Shown: positions 21,480 through 32,750 of the stretch, piece by piece | Layout of the letters: the number at the start of each line of letters is the position of its first letter | How positions within the stretch are numbered: the stretch's first letter is position 1 | NCBI RefSeq assembly: GCF_905163445.1 | Contig: NC_053197.1 | Coordinates: 7,006,001 to 7,070,000, forward strand | DNA from: Pararge aegeria | Lineage: Eukaryota > Arthropoda > Insecta > Lepidoptera > Nymphalidae | Reading direction: 5' to 3' | Length of the DNA stretch: 64,000 bases | Notes under the pieces: generated by a model | Databases searched by the model: none | The model's input: only the letters and a program-made list of their open reading frames with translations | Told to the model about the DNA's origin: nothing | Program-made: the position numbers and the translations under genes

Positions 21480-21710
21480 TAAAGAAACTTACTTATGAAA
21501 AGTACAATGAAACTGACTCGTATCACGCAATGTATGTATACATAACACTAGCGAACCCCAGCGCCATCTGTCGGGCTGATTTGTTAATCTAAACCATCCA
21601 AACACCCAAACGCATACCAAAAAATTCATTCAAATCAGCCCAGCCGTTTAGGAGGATTTCAGTGACATACACACGCACACAAGAAACATATATATAAAGA
21701 TTACTGTTCA
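21480..21710. mobile_element. Non-autonomous TE fragment
   Basis: CAGCGCCATCTGTCGGG and CAGCCCAGCCGTTTAGGAGG are phrases typical of lepidopteran non-autonomous elements. It ends CATATATATAAAGATT. Termini are not resolved. Confidence 0.4.
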
Positions 21711-22159
21711 AAGAGCAACATTATCAGAACTAAATTAGTAGATCTACCAATCACTGGATGATTGGGGTGGCAAGTAACATTACCTACCTAACAATTTACC
21801 TCAAAAGCAACATTGGCGTATTAATTTGAGTGGTATCGAATCACTATTCGTCAATACATTGTTCCAATTAGATTGATTGACTTTAGACAACGGCAAGATC
21901 ACATTACCTATATGAATCTGTAGGCTATGATCTCGTGATATGGAAACAGATACTGCCTTAGGGGCCTGCTAGGTTCAAGATATTATGAAATGATGGCTCT
22001 CACGTTAATCTACTTCTTAGTATGATTGACGGTGAATCAGGATGTTCCGGCTGAATTACCAGGCTGGGCTTAAACACACACTGACTGTAAAGGAATATTA
22101 ACGGTATCCGATGCTATGCAATAAAGGGTATTTAAGTAAATAAATAGACAAAATGATGG

Positions 22160-22320
22160 ACTACGGGCAGCAGCGTCCTTTACTACATATACGATTTATT
22201 GCGATCACCAACCAGTCTTACCAGCGTAGTTATAGTGTGCAAACACTCATTCTCACTCAAACACTCATTTAAACAGCCATTAGTTAAAATGATGATGATG
22301 AAGATGATAAAGTCGTGAAC
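22160..22320 (+). mobile_element. SINE-E-like fragment
   Basis: GCAGCAGCGTCCTTTACTAC, then GCGATCACCAACCAGTCTTA and a GATGATGATGAAGATGATAA tail. Confidence 0.4.
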
Positions 22321-22769
22321 ATCGTCCAGTATGTTTTCTGATAATATATTCTATTATAAAAATATTGAAAGATTCCCAACAGCGTACTTACTACAAGTTT
22401 TATATTATATTATGATAAAAAAGGAGAATATGTTTGCCGTTTACAAATATAAAAGTATTCGAGAAACGAAAATTGAATCAACCGCGGAATTTCTAAAGAT
22501 TTGAGCACCCTTGTCAACCTTGCAGAACGACAGGCTCTTCCTTGGAGATATTTAGAGGTAGTTGAAAACAAACTGTTATAGTATAACAACAGCGAGATAA
22601 ATCTGGTATACTGGAGGTTGGTTCCAGTATTCAACGTATCCTTCCCTTTATGTTGGACCATACGGATCTCAAGGTTTCTGTTAAGACATTATGAGTGAGA
22701 CAAGGGAAATTGACGTTGTCCAGGTCTCGGATATTATTACTAGTTGGTGAAGTACCCTCATTGGTGAAG
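22321..22769. other. No gene or repeat recognised
   Basis: A minus open frame at 22410-22661 has no recognisable domain. Confidence 0.5.
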
Positions 22770-23079
22770 AGGTGATAACCCCATGGGTAGGACTTCATCT
22801 TTACTTTCGAGGTGGCGAGTTCGAATCCCGGGACGCACCTCTAACTTTTCTAAGTTATGTACGCAATTAAAATATCAGCTGATTCAACGGTGAATGAAAA
22901 CATCGTGAGGAAACCTGCATGCATGTGAGTTGTCTCGATAATGTTCTCAAAATGTGAGTGAAGTCCACCAATATGCACCGGGCCAGCGTGGTGGACTACG
23001 GTTCTAAACCCTTCTCATTGTGGGAGGAGACCGTACCCTTTAGTGGGCCGGTAATGGGTTAATATGATGATGTTGATGA
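22770..23079 (+). mobile_element. SINE-A, full length
   Basis: Most complete copy: head GGTGATAACCCCATGGGTAG (box A region), GGCGAGTTCGAATCCCGG (box B), then ACATCGTGAGGAAACCTGC, CCAGCGTGGTGGACTACGG, CTTCTCATTGTGGGAGGAG and tail GGTAATGGGTTAATATGATG. Confidence 0.9.
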
Positions 23080-23190
23080 ACCCTCATTTGTGCAGCTTGG
23101 CGGATCCATTTCCCAAAACCCTCAGACCTATGGGAGAAGAGGTATGCGCCCAGAAGTGGGATATTATAATGACTGTAGTGATCATTATTT
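23080..23190 (+). mobile_element. RTE/SINE-type tail fragment
   Basis: TATGCGCCCAGAAGTGGG and TATTATAATGACTG resemble the CCAGCAGTGGGAC tail of E/G elements. It directly follows SINE-A. Confidence 0.4.
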
Positions 23191-23832
23191 ATTAGCGGGC
23201 CATGGCCATGGGTATCACGGTGTTTAGCGAATTTGGAGTCATCGTATTCAGCATTATTTTAACAAGTTAATAACCAGGCTTCTTCATAAAAATGCATAAT
23301 TTAATAGGTACTCATGGCAAATTTTGTATAGGAATGACAGCTAGCCTGCAAGAAAATATTAGAAAAATTACCATATACGAGGGCTACTTACTTGCTCGTT
23401 TCACTTTCTGTGAGTCAGAATCTCATCCAGAACAACCCAAACGCTAAGAAGGTTTACTTAAAAAACAATAATACATAAAGTTATATGTAAAATATGCAAG
23501 AAATAATAAAGGGCAAAAAATATAAATAAAATCCATTTATACCGTAATAGTCTATAAGAGGAAATGCAGGCGTCCATTATTTTTCAATATACCTAGCAGC
23601 AAAACAATCACCAATCATTTTTTGATGCTGATCGATGAATTTGTTATTCCATTACGGCCGAATATTTTAAACAATAAAATGCACGGGAATTTTTGAGCGA
23701 ATATTCATATAACATTATAGGTAAAGAGGTACTAGCCATTTCACTACAAAGTTCATTACTGGTTAAGTAAGGGTCATTAAAATAGGTAATGAAATATAAA
23801 ATTCTAAATATTCAATCTACCTATTGAACGAG
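23191..23832. other. No gene or repeat recognised
   Basis: No supported feature. Confidence 0.5.
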
Positions 23833-23900
23833 ATTTTTGCTCCCTACATAAGTCCAGCAGTGGATGCCAATCGGTTGAATTGATGGTGATGATGAATGGA
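23833..23900 (+). mobile_element. RTE/SINE-type tail fragment
   Basis: ATAAGTCCAGCAGTGGATG and CAATCGGTTGAATTGATG with GATGATGAATGG closely follow the 3' end of the RTE fragment at 46.38 kb. Confidence 0.5.
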
Positions 23901-25679
23901 CGAGAAATAATAACTATTTATTTTTGTATAAAGAAGAAAAAAGAAAATATTAAGTTGGTAAAGTTAACATTAAAAATTTCTTTATTTAAATAAACCTGTG
24001 GACGGCACGTTTGATAAACAGGCAGTTATTAATGTCTGGCGATCCAATCTCTCAGAAGTCTTCTCAATTAATGAAAAAGTCCCTTTAGCGAAGCCTCATT
24101 AGGGAAAAACGAAACCCCTAAAGAATCACTTTGTTATTTATCTTCCCGTCCATGTGTCAAGTTGTTCTCAGTAAAGGCTTGAATTATAAGGTTGAGACTT
24201 TATTGTTGCCTAGTCAACTAGGCGGAAATTAAAGGATTTAGTAGTATAAATTGCAAATTATATTTAAAAAAAATATTTCTCGCGAAAACGCTCGCCTGGC
24301 GTGATACCTGTCATGGCGGATTGCTAGATTTAGCAGCTTTAATTATTGAAAATAAGTACCAATCTCACTACAAACATAAATAGATATAATTATTTCATAC
24401 ATTATTAGATAAATCAACAATTTCAGCGTTTTTTTGTTACTGTCATCATGCCTAAAAGATGGTTTGAATAAAAATCAAAAAAATAAATAAGGACTTCAAA
24501 CTTTCTGCCACTAGCTCTCTCACAAACAACCATTAAAATTTATAACAATGCAACACAATGTGGGCGAAACGTGCACCTTATTGCCAGTAGGTGGGTAATA
24601 GGGGAATGTATCTCGTACATGAATAAACTTTAAAACATTCTTTATTATAAATTGTTCTCCCAAAGCCAACCCGTAAGATTTTCTGTTCTAGAAATTCTGT
24701 ATTCTGAGTATATGAAGATAGTAGTCAACTTTTGAAAATGTTATAGGTACCTATACTTATTCTATAGCACCCGTGTATATCATGTTATGAAGAATGTTAT
24801 TTTTTAACTTTCTCGGATTTAAAAGCAATCCTTGGTCGTCTTCAAGGTGCATTCTATCTCTGTACTTAATTACGTTAAGATTGTTTCAGTGGTTGAGCCA
24901 AAAATAGGTCGGTTATTATTAATCCTGTAAGAACCCTTTACTTTCCGGGGATAAAACCTATCCTTATCCTGTCTCCATTGCCCCTTATAATATTTGGTAG
25001 TAATATTGCAATTTTACTGAGTAAACATTTAGCCGTAAGCAAGCCAAACTAACTGCGTCATAATAATAAGGCTAAACGCTGAGCTAAAGGTGTACTAGGA
25101 AAAGATTATTTAGCTTTAGTTCTAAAGTTAAATAACTCACCATAACTTCACTATAATAGTTGCATTTAAGCACAGGTCAATTTTAATAGATAATTAATTT
25201 TAACTTTTTTGTGGTATTCTGTAATGAACTATAGAGATACAAGACAGGAATTTACTTAAGAAAGCTAATAAATTAATGTCCCAAACTAATTATACTTGCT
25301 CTAAAAGAAAACAGAAGACTTATAAAAACTTTAATTAATTTGATATTAAAGCGTAAAGCTTGAAACCTGAGAAAATTAAGATTTAATTAAGCATTCGTCT
25401 AGCGAAGTCTCTTTGTTAAACTAAATCTTTGTTTTTGGAGTTCAGACCTTTCGTTCTTTTGATCAAAGTCATGATTGAAGCATTAGCATAAATATCATGA
25501 TTTATTTGTACTTAAAGCAATCTATCTGATGAAAAAACATTGGATATGGTTAATATATCATCATTGTCATGATTTTAAATATAGTTTGTCTGGTTTCAAA
25601 TATAATAAGATGTTATTGTAATTTTAAAATAATTAAGTAGTTTAACTAACAAGATTTGTATATTGACTTTTAAAAATAA
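23901..25679. other. Long stretch without gene or clear repeat
   Basis: AT-rich; no open frame of note on either strand and no recognised element. Confidence 0.55.
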
Positions 25680-25950
25680 AAGGATTTCGTCTGAGTTGGC
25701 GTGGTCTGTTTCGGGACAGTGCTGTAGGGGATTTTAGAGACCGAGCGGAGGACGAAATATTCGAAGCGGCTTCCTAATTTTTAGAGCACTTTAATTTGAA
25801 TTTCGGAACTGAGAGGTGGTGTTGAAGAGTTGTGTACTGTATTAATTTAGCTTGTGTGTAAAGTAAACTAAAATATATATAAACTGGTGTTTGAGAAGGT
25901 GTTTTCATTTTATCATCTGCAGTCTATCAATTTTCCACAACGTGGCCCAG
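25680..25950 (+). repeat. Possible solo-LTR remnant
   Basis: A GC-raised block (GTTGGCGTGGTCTG, GACCGAGCGGAGGACG) is followed by a T-rich stretch ending CTGCAGTCTATCAATTTTCC then ACAACGTGGCCCAGG. The last bases resemble an LTR end followed by a primer-binding site. No second LTR, gag or pol is present. Speculative. Confidence 0.2.
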
Positions 25951-26009
25951 GCCTCATAAGAGATGTGCTTTAAGAGCAGAGACTTACCACGCTGCTCCAA
26001 TGCTGTTTA

Positions 26010-26350
26010 TTTATTTATTTATAATCTTTATTTGCACACAAGTAAAAATACAGAAGCAGAATAAAAAATACACAGAAGCAGTATACAAAAGGCGGCCTTA
26101 TCACTTCGTAGCGATATCTTCCAGGCAACCGTAGGATTAGAGAAACAAATGGATAACATACTGAAGGTTGTGCATATTAAAAAAAATACATACTAATAAC
26201 TACATACTAATACTTGAACTAGATAAAATAATACATAATATAATAAATACTAAAAAATATAATAATAAACTTATATATACATTAACATATCATAAATAGG
26301 AACATTAATAACAGTAAATACTATTACAAGTCATCTTTAATGCAAACTAT
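26010..26350 (-). mobile_element. LINE-J 3' end, extended copy
   Basis: CAAAAGGCGGCCTTATCACTT, GCGATATCTTCCAGGCAACC and downstream ACATACTAATACTTGAACT, shared with 4.35 kb. The terminus is AATCTTTATTTGCACAC beside a TTTA repeat. Confidence 0.65.
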
Positions 26351-27199
26351 AGTGGTTTGTGACAGCTTTCTTAAATATATAAAGTGACTTTGACTGCCTC
26401 ATGTAGATTGGGCTAATGTGTGTTTAATATTTATTACATAAATATGTGTGATTTCACTTTATTAAAAATTTTACCGACTGTTTTAGGGTTTTTATATGGT
26501 AAAGTACACTGTCGTTCTTTCACTGAAATAAATTAATTTTGATTTCGAATTTAATGAAAATATCTGCATCTAAACTTATAAAACAACAATGATGAAGAGT
26601 ATGCGGTCCCACAATTAGTTCAAGAAAGGGGACCACGAACTTATAGCGAAACTTTCCCCATCGCGAGAACATCATACGCTACTATAATGACAATAACAGC
26701 ACAAAAGGGATGGCTTGTTGTATCATTTATGTTCTTGTTACGGCCGCGGTATGCCCGTTAACTGGATTCCATTGTGGCTAACGCAACTAATGTCTGTTAT
26801 GTCCCCTGATTTCCTAAAGCAGATAATTTTCTAATTTTGATGAAATTTGATTTATCTTTGAAATTTATCCCTATAAATTTGATATAACAAACAGGCACCG
26901 CACAATCTTTTGACCGTCATTTATTTATTTATTTATTGGGTCCACCAGCGATTTTACATAAATAAAAATAATATTACTTATGACATAAACATTACACAGA
27001 GTATGCAAAACCATTTAAAGGTAAACACTACATGCTAATTTCGCTCACGAACTAACAATTTTCAAAGAGAATGTCATGGGTCATGACACCCGATGCAATG
27101 TAATACATAATTCAAACTAAAATGTGACCTACCAATTTACACAATTTTTTGTCAATTTGTAGTTGCCCTGATATAGTTCAAGAATCCATCAAAATCGTA
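26351..27199. other. No gene; TTTA run at about 26924
   Basis: A (TTTA)n run with GGGTCCACCAGCGATTTTAC near 26930 looks like the tail of a minus-strand retroelement but has no second copy here. Confidence 0.45.
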
Positions 27200-27470
27200 G
27201 AGCTGATAGCCCAATAGGTAGGACTTCGATTTCATTTTTGGAGGGCCGAATCCCAGAACGCACCTCTAACTTTTCTAAGATTAAAATATCACTTGCTACA
27301 ACGGTGAAGGAAAACATCGTGAGGAAACCTCCATGCCGTAATGTTCTCAAAGGTGTGTGGTGTCCACCAACCCGCACTGGGCCAGCTTGGTGGACTACGG
27401 CCTTAACCCCTTCTCATTGTGGGAGGCGACCCGTACCCTTTTGTGGGCCGGTAATTAGTCGATTTGATAA
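27200..27470 (+). mobile_element. SINE-A, internally shortened
   Basis: Head GCTGATAGCCCAATAGGTAG, box B-like GAGGGCCGAATCCCAG, AACATCGTGAGGAAACCTCC, CAGCTTGGTGGACTACGG and tail GGGCCGGTAATTAGTCG. The TTATGTACGC spacer is deleted. Open frames on both strands are by-products. Confidence 0.8.
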
Positions 27471-27732
27471 AATATACTACTATAGTGACGAGTGACTATA
27501 TTTATATAATCAATACTCTGTGCCTATTCTTTATTTATCTATCCATACTGAATCCTAAAGTTTTTATACACAGCTAAGAAAACCTTAGGTACTGAAAAGT
27601 GTACTGTGTGTAGTGTGTGTAAAGCGGATATAACCATTTAGTCGGCAAGAAGTTATATTCAAAAATAAAGTTTATTTTTTCTTTTTATTTGAGATTCAAT
27701 CAAAGTATATGAATTTATCATAGGAAATTCGA
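27471..27732. other. No gene or repeat recognised
   Basis: Short gap. Confidence 0.5.
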
Positions 27733-28050
27733 AGACTGCCTCGTTGATTTAGTAGTTAACATGTTCAAATATGAATCATGAGGTTCCAGATTCGAATCTC
27801 GGGTTGGGCTAATAATTTTTTGTACTGTATAATTTCTGTTAAACAGTTTTTAGTACCAGCCCGGAGTTAGAGAAGAGCACGTTAGGCCGCCTCTTAGAGC
27901 GGTTATTATAACTTGATTGCAATAAAAGTCGTTAAAGCCCACCAACCTGCCCTGTAGCAGCGCTGTGTGTCTATGATCTAAAACTATCTCTCCTATAATA
28001 GACGAGCCCTGTGTCCAGCAGTGGGACGATAATAGACTGCGAATAATGAT
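27733..28050 (+). mobile_element. SINE-G, full-length-like
   Basis: The tRNA-like head GCCTCGTTGATTTAGTAGTT (box A region) and CCAGATTCGAATCTCGGG (box B) is followed by a body with GAAGAGCACGTTAGGCCG. The tail CTGTGTCCAGCAGTGGGACG with ATAATAGACTGC matches the 3' end of the RTE fragment at 46.4 kb, suggesting an RTE partner. Confidence 0.65.
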
Positions 28051-28623
28051 TTGAAATTTTAACTTTATTTTGTTCAATATAATTTTTGGCCATTTGTATG
28101 TAACATTCGTAATAATTCACAGATTTGTAGTGCCATCTTTGTCACTAATTTTTTTGTAGACAGACAAAACAAACAAAACAGCACTGCAAATGCAATGAAC
28201 TTTAGAGAGACACTGTACAACAGAATTGGCACTAATATTAAATGATTTTTTAAATAAGGTTAACTTTATTTATAAGCGTGGTAATGGCAAATTGAAAGCA
28301 GTTATCGAGTGTTGAAACTTATTAACGATGTTATTATTCTTATTGATGCAAACATATTTTCACTGGCTCTCGGACCAATTCGCTCGTGTTATTGTAAATT
28401 TAATCAAAACGATTTGAACTTTTCTAAAAGTAGTTTTTCCATCCCTCGAGAAAAGGTACTTTTTACCGGATGAAATGTTATTGTAAGTGTAGTATTGAGT
28501 GTGTCCAGTAAGTGTAGATGTGTAATGACTATTTCATTTTTTTTTACCACTGAAAATGCTCATGCAAAAAATCACAAGGACGAGTTAAGTTAAGTAACCT
28601 TTGAAAATAATTGCAACATAAAG
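28051..28623. other. No gene or repeat recognised
   Basis: AT-rich gap. Confidence 0.5.
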
Positions 28624-28675
28624 TTGATAAAGATAGCCTTTCAAAAATCAATGTTTGAAAGGCTTTCTTTATCAA
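28624..28675. repeat. Hairpin with 22-bp arms
   Basis: TTGATAAAGATAGCCTTTCA and TGAAAGGCTTTCTTTATCAA pair with one mismatch around an 8-base loop. Confidence 0.8.
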
Positions 28676-28796
28676 CAATTATTATTTTTGACACTTATGC
28701 TCTTTTATAAATAACTAATATGATTAGTGATCTTAGGTAAGGTACTCTAATTTAATGACAATGTAAGATAGTGATAACATAAAGTACACTCGGCTG

Positions 28797-28975
28797 GGGG
28801 GCTTTTTCTTAGACCAGAGCGAGTTTGTAAACCTCGTAGCTTTAGTTTTAAGTTTACGAATATGGTTATCGCAATCATCTCACTACCACACACAGTTTTT
28901 ATGTAAAGTACGCATCAAAAGTGCTACGCACCTATGGGGCCTAAAGTATTTTTGAATTTTACTTTGACTTTGATT
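28797..28975 (+). mobile_element. LINE-L 3' end
   Basis: GGGCTTTTTCTTAGACCAG, then CGTAGCTTTAGTTTTAAG, GGTTATCGCAATCATCTCAC and a tail ATTTTTGAATTTTACTTTG. Same order as 29.86 and 44.8 kb. Confidence 0.6.
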
Positions 28976-29039
28976 AAGATGAAATTATCATCAGGATCGT
29001 CATCACCGTTTTATTTTCCTCTACAAGTTCCATTGTAGG

Positions 29040-29312
29040 AATAAGGCCTGCGCCCTCATATGAATCATAAGAGAAAATTTTGCCTAGGCGGTACCAATCT
29101 GGTTTGGTGGGTTTTTAATGATTATTATCGCACGTTAGTGTTAATAGCCGGGATTAACGGCTTAACGTGTCCGAAGCATAGGTGTGAAAAATGCCAATTT
29201 CTTTACTTTGGGATGGCTAACAATTTTTACCGAAATCAAACTAGGAACGTCCGTCACGTGGTCTAAATTTAAACATTCTGATCACTAGACCAATGAGGCA
29301 GATAATTAATGG
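29040..29312 (-). mobile_element. SINE-G-like copy
   Basis: On the minus strand the right end reads TGCCTCATTGGTCTAGTGAT, a tRNA-like box A region. The body carries CGTTAATCCCGGCTATTAAC. Box B is degraded. The plus open frame 29060-29266 is a by-product. Confidence 0.45.
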
Positions 29313-29462
29313 TCATAAAATTACAAAGCAATAACTTAACTACAAATATCTTTTCGTCGAAACATGCTTATAAAAATTCTGTTCAACCAGTTAAAAAGAA
29401 AACTTTGAAAAAATAAATTCTCCATTTTTTATTTAAAATAAGAACACTTTTTAATAAAAATA

Positions 29463-29776
29463 TTGGAAACAAAAAAGTTTCATCGCACACAACTTTTCCC
29501 GGCGGACGCACTTTACGTGTTTTTAATTTATAAACGGGCCGGAAAAGGCCACCCTCAAATGGAATGCCGGGACGAGTTCATTAGGGTAATGTCAGAGTTT
29601 CTTAGACGGCAGCGACATCTGACAGGCCACAGTATGACATTCGATAATTACAGTCTCTTGGCACTAGCTTTATTAACTGAACACGGTTGTGCAACAAACA
29701 TTTTACTAGACATGATGATAGTAAGAAAAATCGCTAAGATATTGAATTCATCTAAGGATATTCATGTATTATGAAT
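29463..29776 (+). pseudogene. Possible piggyBac-like transposase fragment
   Basis: A 103-codon open frame contains GHSMTFDNYSLLALALLTEH, which resembles the piggyBac DDE-domain segment around its second catalytic Asp (pattern hydrophobic-x-DN-[FY]-x-[ST]-x-x-x-L-x-x-L), followed by an RKIAKIL stretch where family members have an NRK-type motif. It is far shorter than a complete transposase (usually 500-600 residues), and no first or third Asp region, inverted termini or TTAA duplication is visible. The resemblance is by eye and rests on about 40 residues. A chance frame cannot be excluded. It lies between SINE-G and LINE-L pieces. Confidence 0.3.
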
Positions 29777-29860
29777 AACATAATTTTATTTATATTATCT
29801 AAACATTAACTCGACTGTGAGATGGTGTTAACAAAAAAAAAATCTAGCTATGTTTGTTGT

Positions 29861-30020
29861 GGGCTCTTCTTAGACCAGGGCGGGTTTGGAAGCTTTAGTG
29901 TTAAGATAACGAATGCAGTTATCACCATCACCTAACATTATTGTTTACATGTTAGATGTATGAACGCTTCGTAGGTGCCTGTAATAAGGTCTACATGAAT
30001 AAAACATTTTTTAAATTATT
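29861..30020 (+). mobile_element. LINE-L 3' end
   Basis: GGGCTCTTCTTAGACCAGGG, GTTATCACCATCACCTAAC, CGCTTCGTAGGTGCCTG and tail CTACATGAATAAAACATTTT. Best-preserved L copy here. Confidence 0.7.
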
Positions 30021-30084
30021 TCGAAGTGAGATTGGTATTTTTCCGTGAGTCCGACACACACATTTCCTCTTGTTTTTTCTTATA

Positions 30085-30200
30085 TAAAAATGGCCCACCT
30101 GATGTTAAGTGGAAAACCATAGCCTCACAGCACAAGCGGCACTTTTGCAACACAGCATTGCATTGATTACCGAAAACTTCATGATTCAACAATGGTATAC
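30085..30200 (-). mobile_element. Bm1-like SINE (D), diverged fragment
   Basis: CCCACCTGATGTTAAGTGG and AAAACCATAGCCTCACAGC fit the minus-strand D 3' end; the rest is diverged. Confidence 0.4.
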
Positions 30201-30664
30201 AATAAGTAACGAACAATGGTTCAAAAAACCAATATTCGTTACATATACCTACCTAAAAATATTAAATTATTAATGATAAACATAAGGCCTACGATTTTTC
30301 TCAAATTTTTTGAGTTCAAAGGCTTGAATATGGAAAGCATCTCGCTGATTTAATTACCAAATAAATTACGTGCCGAGCATTCAAATAATTTGAAAGGCAT
30401 TACAAACTTTGAGGTTTCAATCGCACTGTCTGTGAAATTCCCTATTAAATGTCTACAGAATACAGAATCAAATGGTATACGTAAACTCGTAAAAGAAAAT
30501 GATTTGTGTAATTCATAACAAAGCAGAAATAATTTAACCTGTGAACAACAACTGAAGGCAAATACTCACGTTTCACTGTATCAACCGCAAAATGAAAACC
30601 ACATTTTATATCGAAATATATTCATACTTATCAATTGGAAGCTATCAATTTCCCTTATTTTTAG

Positions 30665-30760
30665 TTATTGTGGTGAATGCTGATTTTCCGCATGACGTGT
30701 GTGAAATGTACCTTTTTATTATTCAAACAACAGTATTCACTGGAGTTACCTTTACTCCAG
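30665..30760 (+). CDS. Candidate 96-bp internal exon
   Basis: The borders are strong for insect splice sites: CAATTTCCCTTATTTTTAG| ahead and CTTTACTCCAG|GTAAGG behind. The open frame enters after the first codon base and leaves after one base (phase 1-1), so skipping or including it would keep frame. It reads IVVNADFPHDVCEMYLFIIQ then TTVFTGVTFTP. An ATG at 30592 lies in the same frame, so a first exon starting there is an alternative. No family is recognised and no partner exon was identified. Confidence 0.3.
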
Positions 30761-30824
30761 GTAAGGTATTTTTATTTAAATATAAAATCACAGTTTTTTT
30801 GTTAGTTATGTAACAACTGTGTCT

Positions 30825-30890
30825 TAATTTAAGTAGTTTGAACGTTTTACTATGGCTCAAAAGGTTCTGCGTTCGTTTCCCGGGTCAAGC
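30825..30890 (+). mobile_element. tRNA-like SINE head, isolated
   Basis: AAGTAGTTTGAACGTTTTAC resembles a box A region and CGTTCGTTTCCCGGG a box B. It lacks tRNA cloverleaf ends, so it is read as a degraded SINE-G type head. Confidence 0.35.
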
Positions 30891-31319
30891 AAATCATCTT
30901 TGAGGGTAGTTTTGTTACAAAGTTTTCACGTTCAGTCTATAGTTTAACTAGTATTGTCTTACCTCGTGTCTCGGGGAGCACCTTAAACTTTCGATGTACG
31001 AATAATCGTTAAGACCCTCTAACACGCATTAAAACACACTGCTATTAAAAGACAATCTAAAACTATTCTAAAACAAACTATTTATTAATTTACATCAATA
31101 TGCAGGCAAGTACAATAATGTTCTTTCAGCAGGAGTTATGCTAATACATATCTGTAGATTGCTATTGATATATTTTAACATTACAATAAATAGGACGGTA
31201 CAGGAATAACTGTTAGTAGTACTACAAAATCCAAACTGCTTAAGGCTCAATATGCACTGTAATCTTTTATTAAATAAGCTTTAATACGATACCGAGGATA
31301 CTGATAATATCGAGTCACT
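30891..31319. other. No gene or repeat recognised
   Basis: Short unassigned interval. Confidence 0.5.
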
Positions 31320-31622
31320 ATGGATGCACTTCTGCTGTCGTTCCGCTAACGATTCTCAATCACAACTCCTTCTTATTTTCCACAATACGCTTATCACATT
31401 GTCGCATGGGGCCAACTGGCGAGAAAAAGGTACCGCCTCGTCGCCATTTCTACAGCAGATGTACCACCCGTTCCATGTTAAGACGTGCGCCAAGCACGAC
31501 AGTAGTCCAATGCTGCCACCCGCGTTACCACAGATAACACATGATATCCATGGATGACAACGGTGCAATAAAAAAGTAGGTACATATCGGTGTAGTCGTG
31601 GGATATTATAATAACCTGTCAT
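31320..31622. other. GC-raised block open on both strands
   Basis: Plus frame 31324-31557 and minus frame 31356-31622 overlap here. The minus frame is cysteine-rich (CVICGNAGG, WYICCRNGDEA). No splice signals or known domain are visible. The block ends a few bases before a Helitron. It may be an old repeat with no second copy in the window. Confidence 0.3.
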
Positions 31623-31641
31623 AATGTAATTTATATATTTA

Positions 31642-31950
31642 CTAGCTGTGGCCCGCGACTTCGTCTGCGTTTGATTTTGTTTTTAAAGTATTCAGTATCG
31701 CTAAGCCTTAAATGAGTATAGTAGTATATATATATATATATATATATATGTAACATGTGACTGTCAATTAATTATAGACAAATAATTTGCAATAAAATAA
31801 AATTGCAACTATAATTAAAGATCTAAGCTATCCTATCTCTTAAGTTGGACCAGACTGCTCACGGTGCGCCAATTTAATTTAAAATCGGTTAAGTAGTTTA
31901 GGAGTCCATCGCGGACAAACATCGTGACAGGAGATTTATATATATTAAGA
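31642..31950 (-). mobile_element. Helitron-like element, CTCCTGTCACG subtype
   Basis: Reverse complement of the 11.61 kb element: left end A|CTAGCTGTGGCCCGCGAC then TTCGTCTGCG (hairpin), right end CGTGACAGGAGATTTATA then ATTAAGA|T. An internal (TA)n at 31725-31749 replaces about 30 bases. Confidence 0.8.
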
Positions 31951-32391
31951 TTTTACATCTTGTTAGTACGGGTAGGGCCACTTCCACTAACTAGAATACT
32001 AGATAATTTATGGATAACTATAAGGCAAAATGAATGAAACGTGACATTAAATATTATAAAAGACATGATATTAATATAGTGTACTATATAATTCTAAGAG
32101 TATCGAAACAATTACTAATGATGATGATATAGTATGCCGATAAACCGTAATAGAGACGTTAAAAAATCCAGTTTCACAGATATAATAACCGATTCACAGA
32201 TTTATAGGCAAATATTGAATTCAAATGTACACTCTGTAGGGATTATCACAAGTATTTTATAAATTTAAAATGCATATAAAAATCCTGTCGGTTCCGAAAA
32301 AAATTTTCTATTAATTCCTCCAAGTGTAGGTAAAAACACTAATAAAAACTTATCACAAGTAGATGGTAGTTGAACTTAAATATAAAATAAA
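31951..32391. other. No gene or repeat recognised
   Basis: AT-rich gap between two Helitron-like copies. Confidence 0.5.
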
Positions 32392-32750
32392 CTAGCGGTC
32401 CCTCGCAACTTCGTTCGCGTATAAGTCATCATCAAAAGGTAGTACTTATGCGGTTGCAGACTCTTTTTTAGAACTTTTAAAGAGGAACAACCTTGTCATA
32501 CATGATTTTATAGATAATTTAATCGTTAAAGCAGAGCACGCAGCGGTCATAAAGTAAAAATTTGAAACATTCTTCATTGGTGCTTTGTTTCTATTGGTCT
32601 TCGCTTTATTATAGCCTCTAGCCTTTCTCAATAAATGGGCTTTCCAACACTGAAATAATTTTTCAAATCGAACCAGTAGTTTCTGAGATCATCGCATTCA
32701 AGTACACAAAAAAACAAACAATCTCTTCAGCTTTATATATTAGTATAAGA
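32392..32750 (-). mobile_element. Helitron-like element, third subtype
   Basis: Left end A|CTAGCGGTCCCTCGCAAC then TTCGTTCGCG, right end TATATTAGTATAAGA|T. The CGCGAACGAAGTTGCG-type hairpin sits just inside CTAG. The interior differs from the other H copies. Confidence 0.65.

Noticed and set aside
22770..22850. tRNA gene candidate at GGTGATAACCCC..GTTCGAATCCC
   Set aside because: It is the head of SINE-A, continuous with the repeat body, and lacks a proper acceptor stem end.
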